The translations under genes were made by a program, and so were the position numbers. A stretch of DNA of 64,000 bases from an uncultured Siphonobacter sp. Its GTDB lineage: Bacteria; Bacteroidota; Bacteroidia; Cytophagales; Spirosomataceae. The stretch is from the NCBI GenBank assembly GCA_913775095.1, contig CAJYIW010000013.1, positions 62,001 through 126,000 on the forward strand, written 5' to 3'. Of the stretch, positions 7,725 through 16,005 are shown piece by piece. The notes under the pieces were generated by a model. It worked only from the letters and a program-made list of their open reading frames with translations. It was not told the origin of the DNA and made no database searches. Position 1 is the first letter of the stretch, and the number at the start of each line of letters is the position of its first letter.

Positions 7725-10700
7725 TTACTCTTTGAATTGCAGGACATTGGAAGAGTTAATGAAGACCGGAAGTAAGTTATTCCCCGTCGAGCTGGTCGAT
7801 TTAACGGGCGTTGGTAAAGGTTTTTGAACTACTTTTTTCCGGGGAAAGAAATAATTGAAGCTTTTGGTATATAACACACTTCCTCCCACCGTCGGCGTGT
7901 TCTGGTTAATTGTGCTTTGCAGGAAGGTGTTCTGCGGAAAACGACTGAAGGCCTTCAAACGCCAGCGGGCATCGGGGGTTACGGTCCACTCCGCCGCCCA
8001 GTCACCGATCAGGTTTGCGTTTTGCGTACTATAGACGGAAGAAAATCCTCCGTCCCGACTAATGGTCAATCCATTACCGAAATTATAGGAAACTCTGGCC
8101 CGTAGCTGATCGGCCAGGCTGGAATTCGAACCAATGATATTGACCGTGTTAATATCCACTTCTACTCCATTGGCTACTTTCGAGAGAATATCGCTCAGCA
8201 CGCTTGTTCCGGTTTCAGCCAGTAAGTTTAACAGCGTTCCCTGCGAGAAAGAGGCCTGAGAATTCTGAGGTAATAAACGGCCCGAGAACAGTACACTACT
8301 GACCTGATTGTTTAACTCCTGCTCATCATTAGCAATCCGGGCTTCAAAAGCCTGCACTGAACCCGAAAACTGAGGCTCCAGGGGATACTCTTTTACCTTC
8401 AACCCAAACGCTACATTAGGCTTCATCAGCCGGTCTTTCAGGCTGATCGTTACCTCCACCGGATACGCCCGGCGGGCCTGAGCCGAGGAGGTTTGCTCAT
8501 TCGTCAGGTTCATGATGGGAGTCAGCGAGGTCAGTTTGGTGTACGAAGCTTTTACATCGACAAAGGCTTCGTACGGATCTCCGAACCAGCTGATGCGGCT
8601 GTTGGGCTGGATGGCAAATTCTTTCGACACCAGAGCCTCGTACTTATAAAAGTATTTTCCCTTCTCCAGTTCGTAACTTCCCCGCATGGAAAAATCCCCT
8701 TTGGTATCCACTTCCAAAGCCAGGTTACTGTTGCCATAGGCTTCCAGACGGTCGCCCGTGCGACGATCCAGTACCAGAATACACTTGGCATCGGGAGTGA
8801 TATTGAAGTTAAAATCCATCCGAATACCCGTGCGGACCCGGCGTTTCAGACTAAAATCTTCCTCTTTTTTCTTGGGTATGGCCAGATTGACAAACTGGAT
8901 ATAATCCGTATTGCTTACTTCGCTGGCGTTGTCAATCGGAATGGTGATCTCGGTGCCAGGGCGGGTAGTTGCGTTGGCCTTCACCACCAGATTATCCAGC
9001 GAGCCGACACTTTCCACACTCACATCACCGGTTACGTAGGCTTTGCCGAAGAATAATTTATTTTCCTTGATTGTCGTATTCAGGACTTTGAAATTCCGCA
9101 GGTTCGCTTTCAGATCCAGGGCGTAGTTTCCATTTCCACCCGAGTAAAGACCTATCCGAACATTTCCGGGATTACCTTCTTCATCCGTTACCGCCATTTT
9201 CGCTAATGCTTCACTTCCCCGGAACCGAATGGTATCCGCGAAATTCAATCGAACGCCCAGGTAATCGAACCGTAGCTGACCTTTTTTTACGTCTGCTAAT
9301 CCCCGAATTTGCGGCGATTTAGGGGTTCCTTTAATGGTTAACTTTCCACTCGCCTGCCCTTTAATTTCGGAGAATAAGCCCTCCACGAAAGGTTCAAAAA
9401 TCTGTAAATCCGTCCGATTCAGATTTGCGGCTAAATCCAGAGCATTTTCTCCCTGATCAGGCGTGTAAGTGCCTTTGATGTTCAGAATCGGGTTATTCAT
9501 CCGATCTACATTCACGTTCACATTCACTCGCTGATTGGCCTTATCCCACTGCGAAGACGCATCCACATTGCCAATCAAAAAACCTTTGTAGACCAGCTCG
9601 TCAATGTTGATCTTACCGTCCAGATTAATATTTTCGTACGCATCCCGCATCCGGACATCCCCATTCAGGGTTCCTCTGACCTTTACCTGTAAAATCGGTT
9701 CGAGCGTTTGCAGATTAAAGTCGCGGGCGTTGAGCAATAGGGTTTCCTGGGGATTTTCAGATATCCTGCCGTTCAGAGCGATGGACTGTTCGGTATTCTG
9801 GAAAGTCAGATCCTTTACATCGACCGTCGAGCCCGTTAACCGGATCATATTCCCGGTATTCAGGTTCCATTCCTGATCCAGAATCCTGATTCGGGAACGA
9901 CGGAAATGCAAATCCGTACCTTCAGACCGGAAGTAAATATCGCCGTTCAGACTCAGCCGGTTGGTACTTTCCTTCTGTTGCAGACGACTGGTAAAAGCAA
10001 TATGATCTTTATCCCAGGAAGCTTCCACCTGAAGATTTTCGGTGGGAGCGGCGGAATAAATCTGCTGACTCTCCGAGGTAATGACGGCTGAGGCCAGCAC
10101 ATCATTCTGATTGGCAAATTTCGACGTGTTGATGTCTACTTCGGAGTGGAAGAATTTATATCCCCCCATCAAAAGCGTGTCGGCTTTCGCGTTCAGCGTG
10201 AAAACCGAGGTATTGCCCATCGTGAAATTACCCTCCACTTTACTATTGGGCGACAGGTAACCATCCGGATACAGAAAGGCCATCAGTGGCCGGGAATCTT
10301 TAAACTCGACGGAATAATTCAGGTTATAAGGGTCTGGAATGGGCCGGGTAGCCTTTTTCTGGTAATAACTCTGCCGGGTCGAATCCAGCTCAGTGAAGTA
10401 GATTTTGTATTCTTCCACCAGATTTGGTAAATCCTTTAAAGCCTGCGAAAGCTTAAACGATCCCTCCACACTGGCATTGAGAATATCGGTTTGCAGGGAG
10501 ATATACCTATGATCTACGGGTTTCGGCATGAACAAGTATAAGGTGTCAATCAGCAGGTTGCGGTCGCCATCCTTCAGGTCCCGAGTCAGGTAAGTGTTTT
10601 TCAGACGAGCGACTCCGTACATTTCATCCAGATCCAACCCCGTCCAGACGACGTGCACTTCCGACTGCAAACGCATATTTTCTTCGGAAATCCCCAGCGG

Positions 10701-12536
10701 ATGTAACATGGCCCTGCGGATGGTGCCGTCAATGTCGAAGTAATTGCGTTGCTGGCGAATATCAGCCTTACCCGTCAGATCGAACACCAGATTGGTATCC
10801 TGCATGGCAATCCGGCCCTCAAACTGCCCCAACTGTAGATTCCCATCGACGCGAATATTGCGGTAATCGTAGCCCTGAAAGCCGAATTTCCGAACGTCGG
10901 TATTTAGCTTCACAATGGCCGTTTCCTTATCAAAACCTTTCCCTTCGATCTGCCCTTTGAGATCAATATCCTGAAGCATTTTCGGATCTTTGATCATATC
11001 TCCCAGAGCGAAATTAACCAGCTCGATATCCCCTTTATACGTAGAATTTTCGATTGGTTCGGCAATTTTCATGCTCAGATTGGGTTTAACAACGCCATAT
11101 CTGGTTTTCAGATTTCCATTCGCCCGGAAATCATTGTAGCGACCCGCGAACAGACCGCTGTATTCGAGCGTACCAAAATCATCCAGTGTTTCGGCGGCGG
11201 TTTTACCCGTGTACTGAGCCAGATCCTGAGCATTGGTAGAAAACTGCGTCAGGTTGAAATCCATATCCGTGGTTTCGAAATCGGGCAGGCCTTTAAACGC
11301 AAATACCCCCGCCGCATGGCTCTGCTTGCCATACTTCAGGTCTTTCGCCCAGAATTTGAAGTTGTGAACAATGCCATCAAAATGCCCCGTTGCCTCCCAG
11401 CGATCGTTAAATTCATACAAGGGTCGGGAGAATCGGGCCAGGTCGTTCGCATAGACCACGCTGCGATCCAGGTCAGCGATGATACGGACTTTCTCGTTAA
11501 AATCCCCTAAATCCCGACTTCGTTTGTAACGAAATTCAATGTGTTTGCGAAGCGTTGAACGGTTCACCTGCACCAGCAGATTTTCAAACCGCATCTGTTC
11601 TGATGAAAAGAAAAACTTCGTGTCGAACTTGTGAATCCGCATCTGAGCTACCCGGTCAATGCCCCGCAGGTTGGTAATATCAGCCGCGATGGTATCCGCA
11701 AAAACCAGGAAATTTTTAACGTCTCCGCTCAGGTCATGAATGACAAAATGATTGTAGTCGAAAGTACCTTTTCGCTTTAAGGGCTTGGCTCTGGGGTCGT
11801 CGTAATGAAACTCTCCCGCTTCTACGATCCCCGTTCCAATGGTAAAGGGGATAATCTTTGGAGGGCCTTTACGGGGCGTTTTGGGAGCCGTCAGCCGGTC
11901 AATCGCGGCAATAAACCCATCAATATTTAAATCTCCGTTGGGTTGTACGACCAGCCGAACGTCAGGATTAACCAGTTTGACCTGATCGAGGTGAATATTC
12001 GTACTGGCGGAATCAATCAGGTTAAAGAGCGAAAGATTCACTTCCAGCCGGTTCACGTCAATCATCGGCTGACGCAACGTATCGGGAATGGAAACTTTGT
12101 CCAGAATCAGATAATCCGGAAACTGGTAATTGACGCGACCAATGGTAATGGGATACTGCGTTTCCTGGTAAAACCAGTCGGTTACGTAACGGGTAATCCG
12201 CGTCTGCACTTTTGGAATCCGCAGAAAGGCCATCAGGCTCACACCGAGTCCTACCGTTACTAAAAAGAAGAACGTAACGTTTCGGATCAGGATCGGAATC
12301 TCTCTCTGGGCCAAACGGGATACTTTCTCCCGCACCGATGGCACAAAGATGACCAGTAACAGGCTGATAAGAGCGGCGGGTAAGCCTATCCCCAAAAGTC
12401 CGGTTCTGATTTCAGCAATCTGGCCGGGAGTAAGCGTGATCCATGAAAAATAATGACCTATGCTCAGCCCAATCACTGCCACTACGAGGAGTGTCAGCAG
12501 AAACCGGGATATAAAACGCAGCAAATAAGTCATCAT
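7725..12536 (-). CDS. tamB: Translocation and assembly module protein TamB (DUF490)
   Basis: A 1603-aa envelope protein. A hydrophobic N-terminal region (residues about 1-105) anchors it in the inner membrane; a very long stretch of repetitive beta-rich sequence follows. The C-terminal 350 residues form the conserved TamB domain (for example GSYELEKGKYFYKYEALVS), ending in a segment typical of proteins that touch the outer-membrane Omp85 partner. TamB-like (AsmA-superfamily) proteins are implicated in phospholipid transport or outer-membrane protein assembly. The length suits the Bacteroidota form. A TamA partner is not in the window. It is divergent from tsaD. Confidence 0.9.
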   Translation of the reverse strand: MMTYLLRFISRFLLTLLVVAVIGLSIGHYFSWITLTPGQIAEIRTGLLGIGLPAALISLLLVIFVPSVREKVSRLAQREIPILIRNVTFFFLVTVGLGVSLMAFLRIPKVQTRITRYVTDWFYQETQYPITIGRVNYQFPDYLILDKVSIPDTLRQPMIDVNRLEVNLSLFNLIDSASTNIHLDQVKLVNPDVRLVVQPNGDLNIDGFIAAIDRLTAPKTPRKGPPKIIPFTIGTGIVEAGEFHYDDPRAKPLKRKGTFDYNHFVIHDLSGDVKNFLVFADTIAADITNLRGIDRVAQMRIHKFDTKFFFSSEQMRFENLLVQVNRSTLRKHIEFRYKRSRDLGDFNEKVRIIADLDRSVVYANDLARFSRPLYEFNDRWEATGHFDGIVHNFKFWAKDLKYGKQSHAAGVFAFKGLPDFETTDMDFNLTQFSTNAQDLAQYTGKTAAETLDDFGTLEYSGLFAGRYNDFRANGNLKTRYGVVKPNLSMKIAEPIENSTYKGDIELVNFALGDMIKDPKMLQDIDLKGQIEGKGFDKETAIVKLNTDVRKFGFQGYDYRNIRVDGNLQLGQFEGRIAMQDTNLVFDLTGKADIRQQRNYFDIDGTIRRAMLHPLGISEENMRLQSEVHVVWTGLDLDEMYGVARLKNTYLTRDLKDGDRNLLIDTLYLFMPKPVDHRYISLQTDILNASVEGSFKLSQALKDLPNLVEEYKIYFTELDSTRQSYYQKKATRPIPDPYNLNYSVEFKDSRPLMAFLYPDGYLSPNSKVEGNFTMGNTSVFTLNAKADTLLMGGYKFFHSEVDINTSKFANQNDVLASAVITSESQQIYSAAPTENLQVEASWDKDHIAFTSRLQQKESTNRLSLNGDIYFRSEGTDLHFRRSRIRILDQEWNLNTGNMIRLTGSTVDVKDLTFQNTEQSIALNGRISENPQETLLLNARDFNLQTLEPILQVKVRGTLNGDVRMRDAYENINLDGKINIDELVYKGFLIGNVDASSQWDKANQRVNVNVNVDRMNNPILNIKGTYTPDQGENALDLAANLNRTDLQIFEPFVEGLFSEIKGQASGKLTIKGTPKSPQIRGLADVKKGQLRFDYLGVRLNFADTIRFRGSEALAKMAVTDEEGNPGNVRIGLYSGGNGNYALDLKANLRNFKVLNTTIKENKLFFGKAYVTGDVSVESVGSLDNLVVKANATTRPGTEITIPIDNASEVSNTDYIQFVNLAIPKKKEEDFSLKRRVRTGIRMDFNFNITPDAKCILVLDRRTGDRLEAYGNSNLALEVDTKGDFSMRGSYELEKGKYFYKYEALVSKEFAIQPNSRISWFGDPYEAFVDVKASYTKLTSLTPIMNLTNEQTSSAQARRAYPVEVTISLKDRLMKPNVAFGLKVKEYPLEPQFSGSVQAFEARIANDEQELNNQVSSVLFSGRLLPQNSQASFSQGTLLNLLAETGTSVLSDILSKVANGVEVDINTVNIIGSNSSLADQLRARVSYNFGNGLTISRDGGFSSVYSTQNANLIGDWAAEWTVTPDARWRLKAFSRFPQNTFLQSTINQNTPTVGGSVLYTKSFNYFFPRKKVVQKPLPTPVKSTSSTGNNLLPVFINSSNVLQFKE

Positions 12537-12607
12537 GGAAAAGAAAGACCGTCAATGAAACGACAGTAAACCTGCAATCAAAAACTGTTTTTAGAACGTT
12601 TCACACG

Positions 12608-12615
12608 TACTTTTG
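12608..12615 (+). promoter_or_regulatory. Candidate -7 box of tsaD
   Basis: TACTTTTG matches TAnnTTTG exactly, 62 bp upstream of the tsaD ATG in the tamB-tsaD divergent region. The -33 region (TGTTTTTAG, about 12586) is only a loose match. Confidence 0.4.
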
Positions 12616-12677
12616 TTGATAGTTCAGTAGTTAAAATTAATAAAATCAGGCCGAAACCCTCGGCTGATCCCCCGATT

Positions 12678-13676
12678 ATGGTATTACTTGCCATCGAATC
12701 TTCCTGTGATGAAAGCTCCGCTGCGGTATTAGTGGACGGGCAGATTCGTTCCAATATTGTAGCCACTCAGCTCATTCATCAGCAATACGGCGGCGTGGTG
12801 CCCGAATTAGCCTCCAGAGCCCACCAGCAACACATCGTTTCGGTAGTTCAGGAAGCCCTTATCCAGGCCAAAGTTACAAAAAAGGACCTGAACGTAATTG
12901 CCTTTACCCGTGGTCCGGGCTTATTAGGAGCTTTACTGGTGGGAACTTCCTTTGCCAAATCGCTGGCCCTGGGTTTGAATATCCCGCTGGTGGACGTTCA
13001 CCACATGCAGGCTCACGTATTGGCTCACTTCCTGCAAACGCCACATCCGGCTCTTCCATTTCTGTGTTTAACAGTTTCCGGAGGACATACGCAAATTGTA
13101 CTCGTCCGGGATTACCTCGACATGGAAGTCATTGGCGAAACTCAGGACGATGCCGTGGGTGAAGCCTTTGACAAAACCGCTAAATTATTGAACCTGCCCT
13201 ATCCCGGCGGTCCTTTAATCGATAAATACGCGAAAGAAGGCAACCCCGAGCGGTTTCCTTTCCCGGTGGTGGACACGCCGAGACTCACCTATTCTTTCTC
13301 GGGCATCAAAACGGCTATTTTATACTTTTTAAAGAAAGAAACAGCTCAGAACCCGAACTTCATTGAAGAAAACCTGGCGGATATTTGTGCTTCGGTGCAG
13401 GCTGCTCTGGTTCGGACTTTACTGACCAAACTCAAACGGGCCGCCCGAGAAACGGGCATTCGGGAGATTGCCATCGCTGGCGGGGTTTCTGCTAATTCCG
13501 GTTTACGGAAAGAACTTCAGGAAACGGGCGAGAAACTCGGCTGGAACGTGTATGTCCCTGATTTCGAATATTGCACCGATAATGCCGCGATGATCGGCAT
13601 GGCGGGTTATTACAAGGCCGTTCGCGGGGAATTCTGCCCGCAGACGGTTTCGCCTTTGCCCCGAATGGACTGGTAA
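12678..13676 (+). CDS. tsaD: tRNA N6-adenosine threonylcarbamoyltransferase TsaD
   Basis: A 332-aa Kae1/TsaD protein that transfers the threonylcarbamoyl group to A37 of tRNA. The start MVLLAIESSCDESSAAVL and the metal-binding HHMQAH (residues 108-113) are diagnostic. The ASKHA-fold motifs SGGHTQ and GGVSANSGLR are present, and the C-terminus has CTDNAAMIG. The length is standard. It works with TsaE (3966-4397), which is in a separate operon here. It is convergent with the YffB-like gene, separated by a 22-bp perfect hairpin. Confidence 0.97.
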   Translation: MVLLAIESSCDESSAAVLVDGQIRSNIVATQLIHQQYGGVVPELASRAHQQHIVSVVQEALIQAKVTKKDLNVIAFTRGPGLLGALLVGTSFAKSLALGLNIPLVDVHHMQAHVLAHFLQTPHPALPFLCLTVSGGHTQIVLVRDYLDMEVIGETQDDAVGEAFDKTAKLLNLPYPGGPLIDKYAKEGNPERFPFPVVDTPRLTYSFSGIKTAILYFLKKETAQNPNFIEENLADICASVQAALVRTLLTKLKRAARETGIREIAIAGGVSANSGLRKELQETGEKLGWNVYVPDFEYCTDNAAMIGMAGYYKAVRGEFCPQTVSPLPRMDW

Positions 13677-13689
13677 TTGCCTATAGGCT

Positions 13690-13737
13690 AATCGGGCCAG
13701 GGGGATTATTATTTCTAATAATCCCCCTGGCCCGATT
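13690..13737. terminator. 22-bp perfect hairpin between convergent genes
   Basis: The arms at 13690-13711 and 13716-13737 are exact reverse complements, 22 bp with a 4-nt TTTC loop. The arm starts AATCGGGCCAGG. It lies between the convergent stop codons of tsaD and the YffB-like gene, so a bidirectional transcription stop is plausible, but neither side carries a T-run of the usual kind. Confidence 0.6.
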
Positions 13738-13751
13738 CCCTGATAAACCTA

Positions 13752-14090
13752 TCACTGAAACGTCTTTTCGTACTCGTCGGGCCTGAAGCCCAAAGCCACA
13801 ATTTTTCCCTCTGACTCAATCAAAGGGCGACGAATCACGGACGGTTTCTCCATCATTAAGGCCACGGCAGCAGCTTCGTCCGTTGGTTTTTCTTCCAGTT
13901 TTTTCCAGGTGGTCCCCGCTTTATTGACCAGTTCCTCCCACGATTTCTGGGTTAACCAGTTCTGAATGGTTTCCTGACTGATACCCTGTTTTTTATAATC
14001 GTGAAATTGATACGTAATGCCCCGATCGGCTAACCAGACGCGGGCTTTCTTTACAGTATCACAATTGGAAATGGCGTATAAGGTGTACAT
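13752..14090 (-). CDS. YffB/ArsC/Spx-family thioredoxin-fold protein
   Basis: A 112-aa protein starting MYTLYAISNCDTVKKA, which closely follows the E. coli YffB pattern, with the single active-site-like Cys10. It also has GTTWKKL, and RRPLIESEGKIVALGF near the C-terminus, both typical of the ArsC/Spx superfamily. The ATG at 14090 is chosen over a longer frame from 14168 because family homology starts there and the upstream residues are low complexity. The function of YffB is unknown (possibly glutathione-dependent). It is not a true Spx because the CxxC is missing. Confidence 0.85.
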   Translation of the reverse strand: MYTLYAISNCDTVKKARVWLADRGITYQFHDYKKQGISQETIQNWLTQKSWEELVNKAGTTWKKLEEKPTDEAAAVALMMEKPSVIRRPLIESEGKIVALGFRPDEYEKTFQ

Positions 14091-14170
14091 GAGTATAGTA
14101 TTCTGATAAGTGGAGCTGTTCTCAAGCGTTTTCAAGCCCGAAAACTGCCAACCAGCGTCGGATTTCATAA

Positions 14171-14206
14171 AAAAAGAGCGGCATTCCTGAGGAGTACCGC
14201 TCTTTT
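14171..14206 (-). terminator. Terminator of the hisB - microprotein transcript
   Basis: Stem of AAAGAGCGG (14173-14181) with CCGCTCTTT (14197-14205). On the minus strand it is followed by seven or more U. It lies about 17 bp past the stop of the 37-aa ORF. Confidence 0.85.
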
Positions 14207-14222
14207 CATTTTGACTTCTGTT

Positions 14223-14336
14223 CTATTTCTTAGGCTCCCGTTTTTCCAGGAATGATCCGATGTAAAACGCAGAAACCATCAGCAATACGAAGAATGCCAG
14301 AGGAACATAAGTGGGAAGCGGAATATTCAGTAACAT
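14223..14336 (-). CDS. 37-aa single-pass membrane microprotein downstream of hisB
   Basis: The frame from ATG at 14336 to TAG at 14223 encodes 37 residues. The start is MLLNIPLPTYVPLAF, followed by a hydrophobic helix of about 18 residues and the charged tail EKREPKK. It has one predicted membrane segment and no recognised domain. It begins 81 bp after hisB on the same strand and is followed by a strong terminator, so it is probably the last gene of that transcript. The hydrophobic helix plus basic tail and the tight terminator argue for a real gene; I do not recognise the family. Confidence 0.6.
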   Translation of the reverse strand: MLLNIPLPTYVPLAFFVLLMVSAFYIGSFLEKREPKK

Positions 14337-14417
14337 ATCTGTATAATGATCAGTGTTCAGAATTCGATGCGTACAAAAGTAAGCCACAAAGCTTAAACTC
14401 GAAAACCATTTTTTAAA

Positions 14418-15551
14418 TTACAACACGCCTTTCGTACTGGGCAGGTTATTGAGTTCTTTCACTTCCCGACGAACGGCCATTTTAATGGCTTTGGCCCAGG
14501 CTTTGAAGATGGCCTCAATTTTATGATGCTCATTGTCCCCTTCTACCTTAATATTCAGGTTAGTGAGTGAAGTATCGGTAAAAGACTTGAAGAAATGGTG
14601 GAATAATTCCGTAGGCATATCGCCGATTTTCTCCCGGCGGAAGTCCGCCTCCCAAATCAGCCAGGGACGACCGGAGAAATCAATGGCTACCTGAGCCAGA
14701 GCCTCGTCCATGGGTAATAAGAAGCCATAACGGGCAATGCCGCGTTTGTCCCCCAGGGCTTTGCGGAAGGCTTCGCCGAGAGCCAGAGCGGTATCTTCAA
14801 TGGTATGGTGTTCGTCAATGTGGAGATCACCGTTTACCTTAATCGTCAGGTCCAGGCCGCCGTGTTTGGCTAACTGATCCAGCATGTGATCAAAGAACCC
14901 AAGTCCGGTTTCAATCTTGGCTTTCCCCGTTCCGTCGAGATTGAGCTCGACGAAAATCTGGGTTTCTTTGGTATCCCGCTGTACCTGACCGATCCGGTCG
15001 TCGAGTCTTACTTTCCGGTAAATTTCATCCCAGTCCGGGGTTACCAGAGCCACTACGGCTTCCAGCTCTGGCGTTAATAAGCTTTTTTCGGATTCCTTAT
15101 ACGCCGGTTCTACCAGAATCGCTTTCGCGTTCAGGTTCAATGCCAGCCGAACATCCGTCAGGCGATCACCAATCACGTAACTATTCGCCAGGTCATAACT
15201 GCCGTCCAGGTATTGGGTCAGTAAGCCCGTTCCGGGTTTGCGGGTTGGCAAATTTTGCTCAGGGAACGAACGGTCTACGTGAATGGCAGCGAACGTCACC
15301 CCTTCATTTTCCAGCGTTTTCAGCATTTTATTCTGAGCGGGCCAGAAGGTATCTTCCGGAAACGAATCCGTGCCGAGGCCGTCCTGATTGGTAACCATAA
15401 CGAGTTCGTAGTCCGTTTCTTCGGCAATCTTCCGCAGAGCCGAAATGGCTTTGGGCAGAAATTCCAGTTTTTCGAGGGAATCAATCTGAAAATCGGTTTG
15501 CGGCTCTACGATAATGGTCCCGTCCCGATCTATAAATAAGGCTTTTTTCAT
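14418..15551 (-). CDS. hisB: Bifunctional histidinol-phosphatase / imidazoleglycerol-phosphate dehydratase HisB
   Basis: A 377-aa fusion enzyme for two late steps of histidine synthesis. The N-terminal HAD phosphatase shows DRDGT (residues 8-12) and [11 protein letters not shown]. The C-terminal dehydratase domain has [31 protein letters not shown] and [17 protein letters not shown] with the manganese-binding histidines. It stands apart from other his genes here. The likely promoter is in the 15552-15640 region; a near-consensus -7 (CAAATTTG on the minus strand) occurs about 20 bp before the ATG. Confidence 0.96.
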   Translation of the reverse strand: MKKALFIDRDGTIIVEPQTDFQIDSLEKLEFLPKAISALRKIAEETDYELVMVTNQDGLGTDSFPEDTFWPAQNKMLKTLENEGVTFAAIHVDRSFPEQNLPTRKPGTGLLTQYLDGSYDLANSYVIGDRLTDVRLALNLNAKAILVEPAYKESEKSLLTPELEAVVALVTPDWDEIYRKVRLDDRIGQVQRDTKETQIFVELNLDGTGKAKIETGLGFFDHMLDQLAKHGGLDLTIKVNGDLHIDEHHTIEDTALALGEAFRKALGDKRGIARYGFLLPMDEALAQVAIDFSGRPWLIWEADFRREKIGDMPTELFHHFFKSFTDTSLTNLNIKVEGDNEHHKIEAIFKAWAKAIKMAVRREVKELNNLPSTKGVL

Positions 15552-15721
15552 GTAAACGATTTTGCTGCAAATTTGAATAAGAATCAGCGACTTTGAGCAG
15601 TTTCACAGCCATTTGATGAACAGATTCTGGGAAAAATCATAATCAATGATACATTTCTTTGATTATACTGGATTTTTCCACCACATCATACAATTTAGTT
15701 GCAGAAGCGAACTCTTTACCC

Positions 15722-15728
15722 GTATTTT
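15722..15728 (+). promoter_or_regulatory. Candidate promoter of the DEAD-box helicase leader
   Basis: TATTTTG approximates the -7 consensus TAnnTTTG with one T missing. TTG of TAGTTGCAG lies 21 nt upstream as a possible -33. A start near 15735 would give a 5' leader of about 270 nt. Confidence 0.35.
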
Positions 15729-15734
15729 GCATTT

Positions 15735-16005
15735 GTATTTATAGCAGTGGAATATACACATAGTTCTACTGACTAAAAAGGCCTCCCGTCTGCCTTGCTC
15801 TGATTAGGTTCGCGTGCCGAACCCTCCTTTGTAGCTCACACTTTGGTCATCAGAAGCCCGACGGATGTGTAGGCATCGTTGTGGTTTATTTTACATCATT
15901 TTAAAACCGATTGTACCACAAACTTCCTGTTTGTGACGTCTTTGGTTACAGGTAGCCGCCTGTGGATGACCGGAGCACAAGGAACTCTTGTGGTATTACT
16001 AATTC
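15735..16005 (+). ncRNA. Long structured 5' leader of the DEAD-box helicase gene (candidate cis-regulatory RNA)
   Basis: No coding frame is convincing in this stretch. A nested structure is visible: GCCT (15781-15784) with AGGC (15871-15874); CCGTC (15786-15790) with GACGG (15860-15864); TCTGAT (15799-15804) with ATCAGA (15849-15854); and GGTTCG with CGAACC around CGTGC (15807-15823). Downstream, ACCACAA (15915-15921) can pair with TTGTGGT at 15879-15885 or at 15988-15994. Part of it also forms the hairpin CACAAAC / GTTTGTG (15917-15935). Hairpins ACAGG / CCTGT (15948-15963) and CACAAG / CTTGTG (15976-15992) lie just before the start codon. The mutually exclusive pairings suggest a switch. 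The strand is inferred from proximity to the helicase ATG. The other 5' part of this gap (15552-15734) holds only the hisB promoter region. Confidence 0.5.

Noticed and set aside
7435-7827. 130-aa plus-strand open frame after menF
   Set aside because: It begins at the menF stop with a non-ATG start, runs over a terminator and two palindromic elements, and overlaps the conserved tamB C-terminus.
15797-15857. tRNA-like element (GGTTCG motif, TGTAGCTCA)
   Set aside because: The GGTTCG pairs within a 5-nt loop rather than in a T-arm, and there is no acceptor stem, anticodon arm or CCA.
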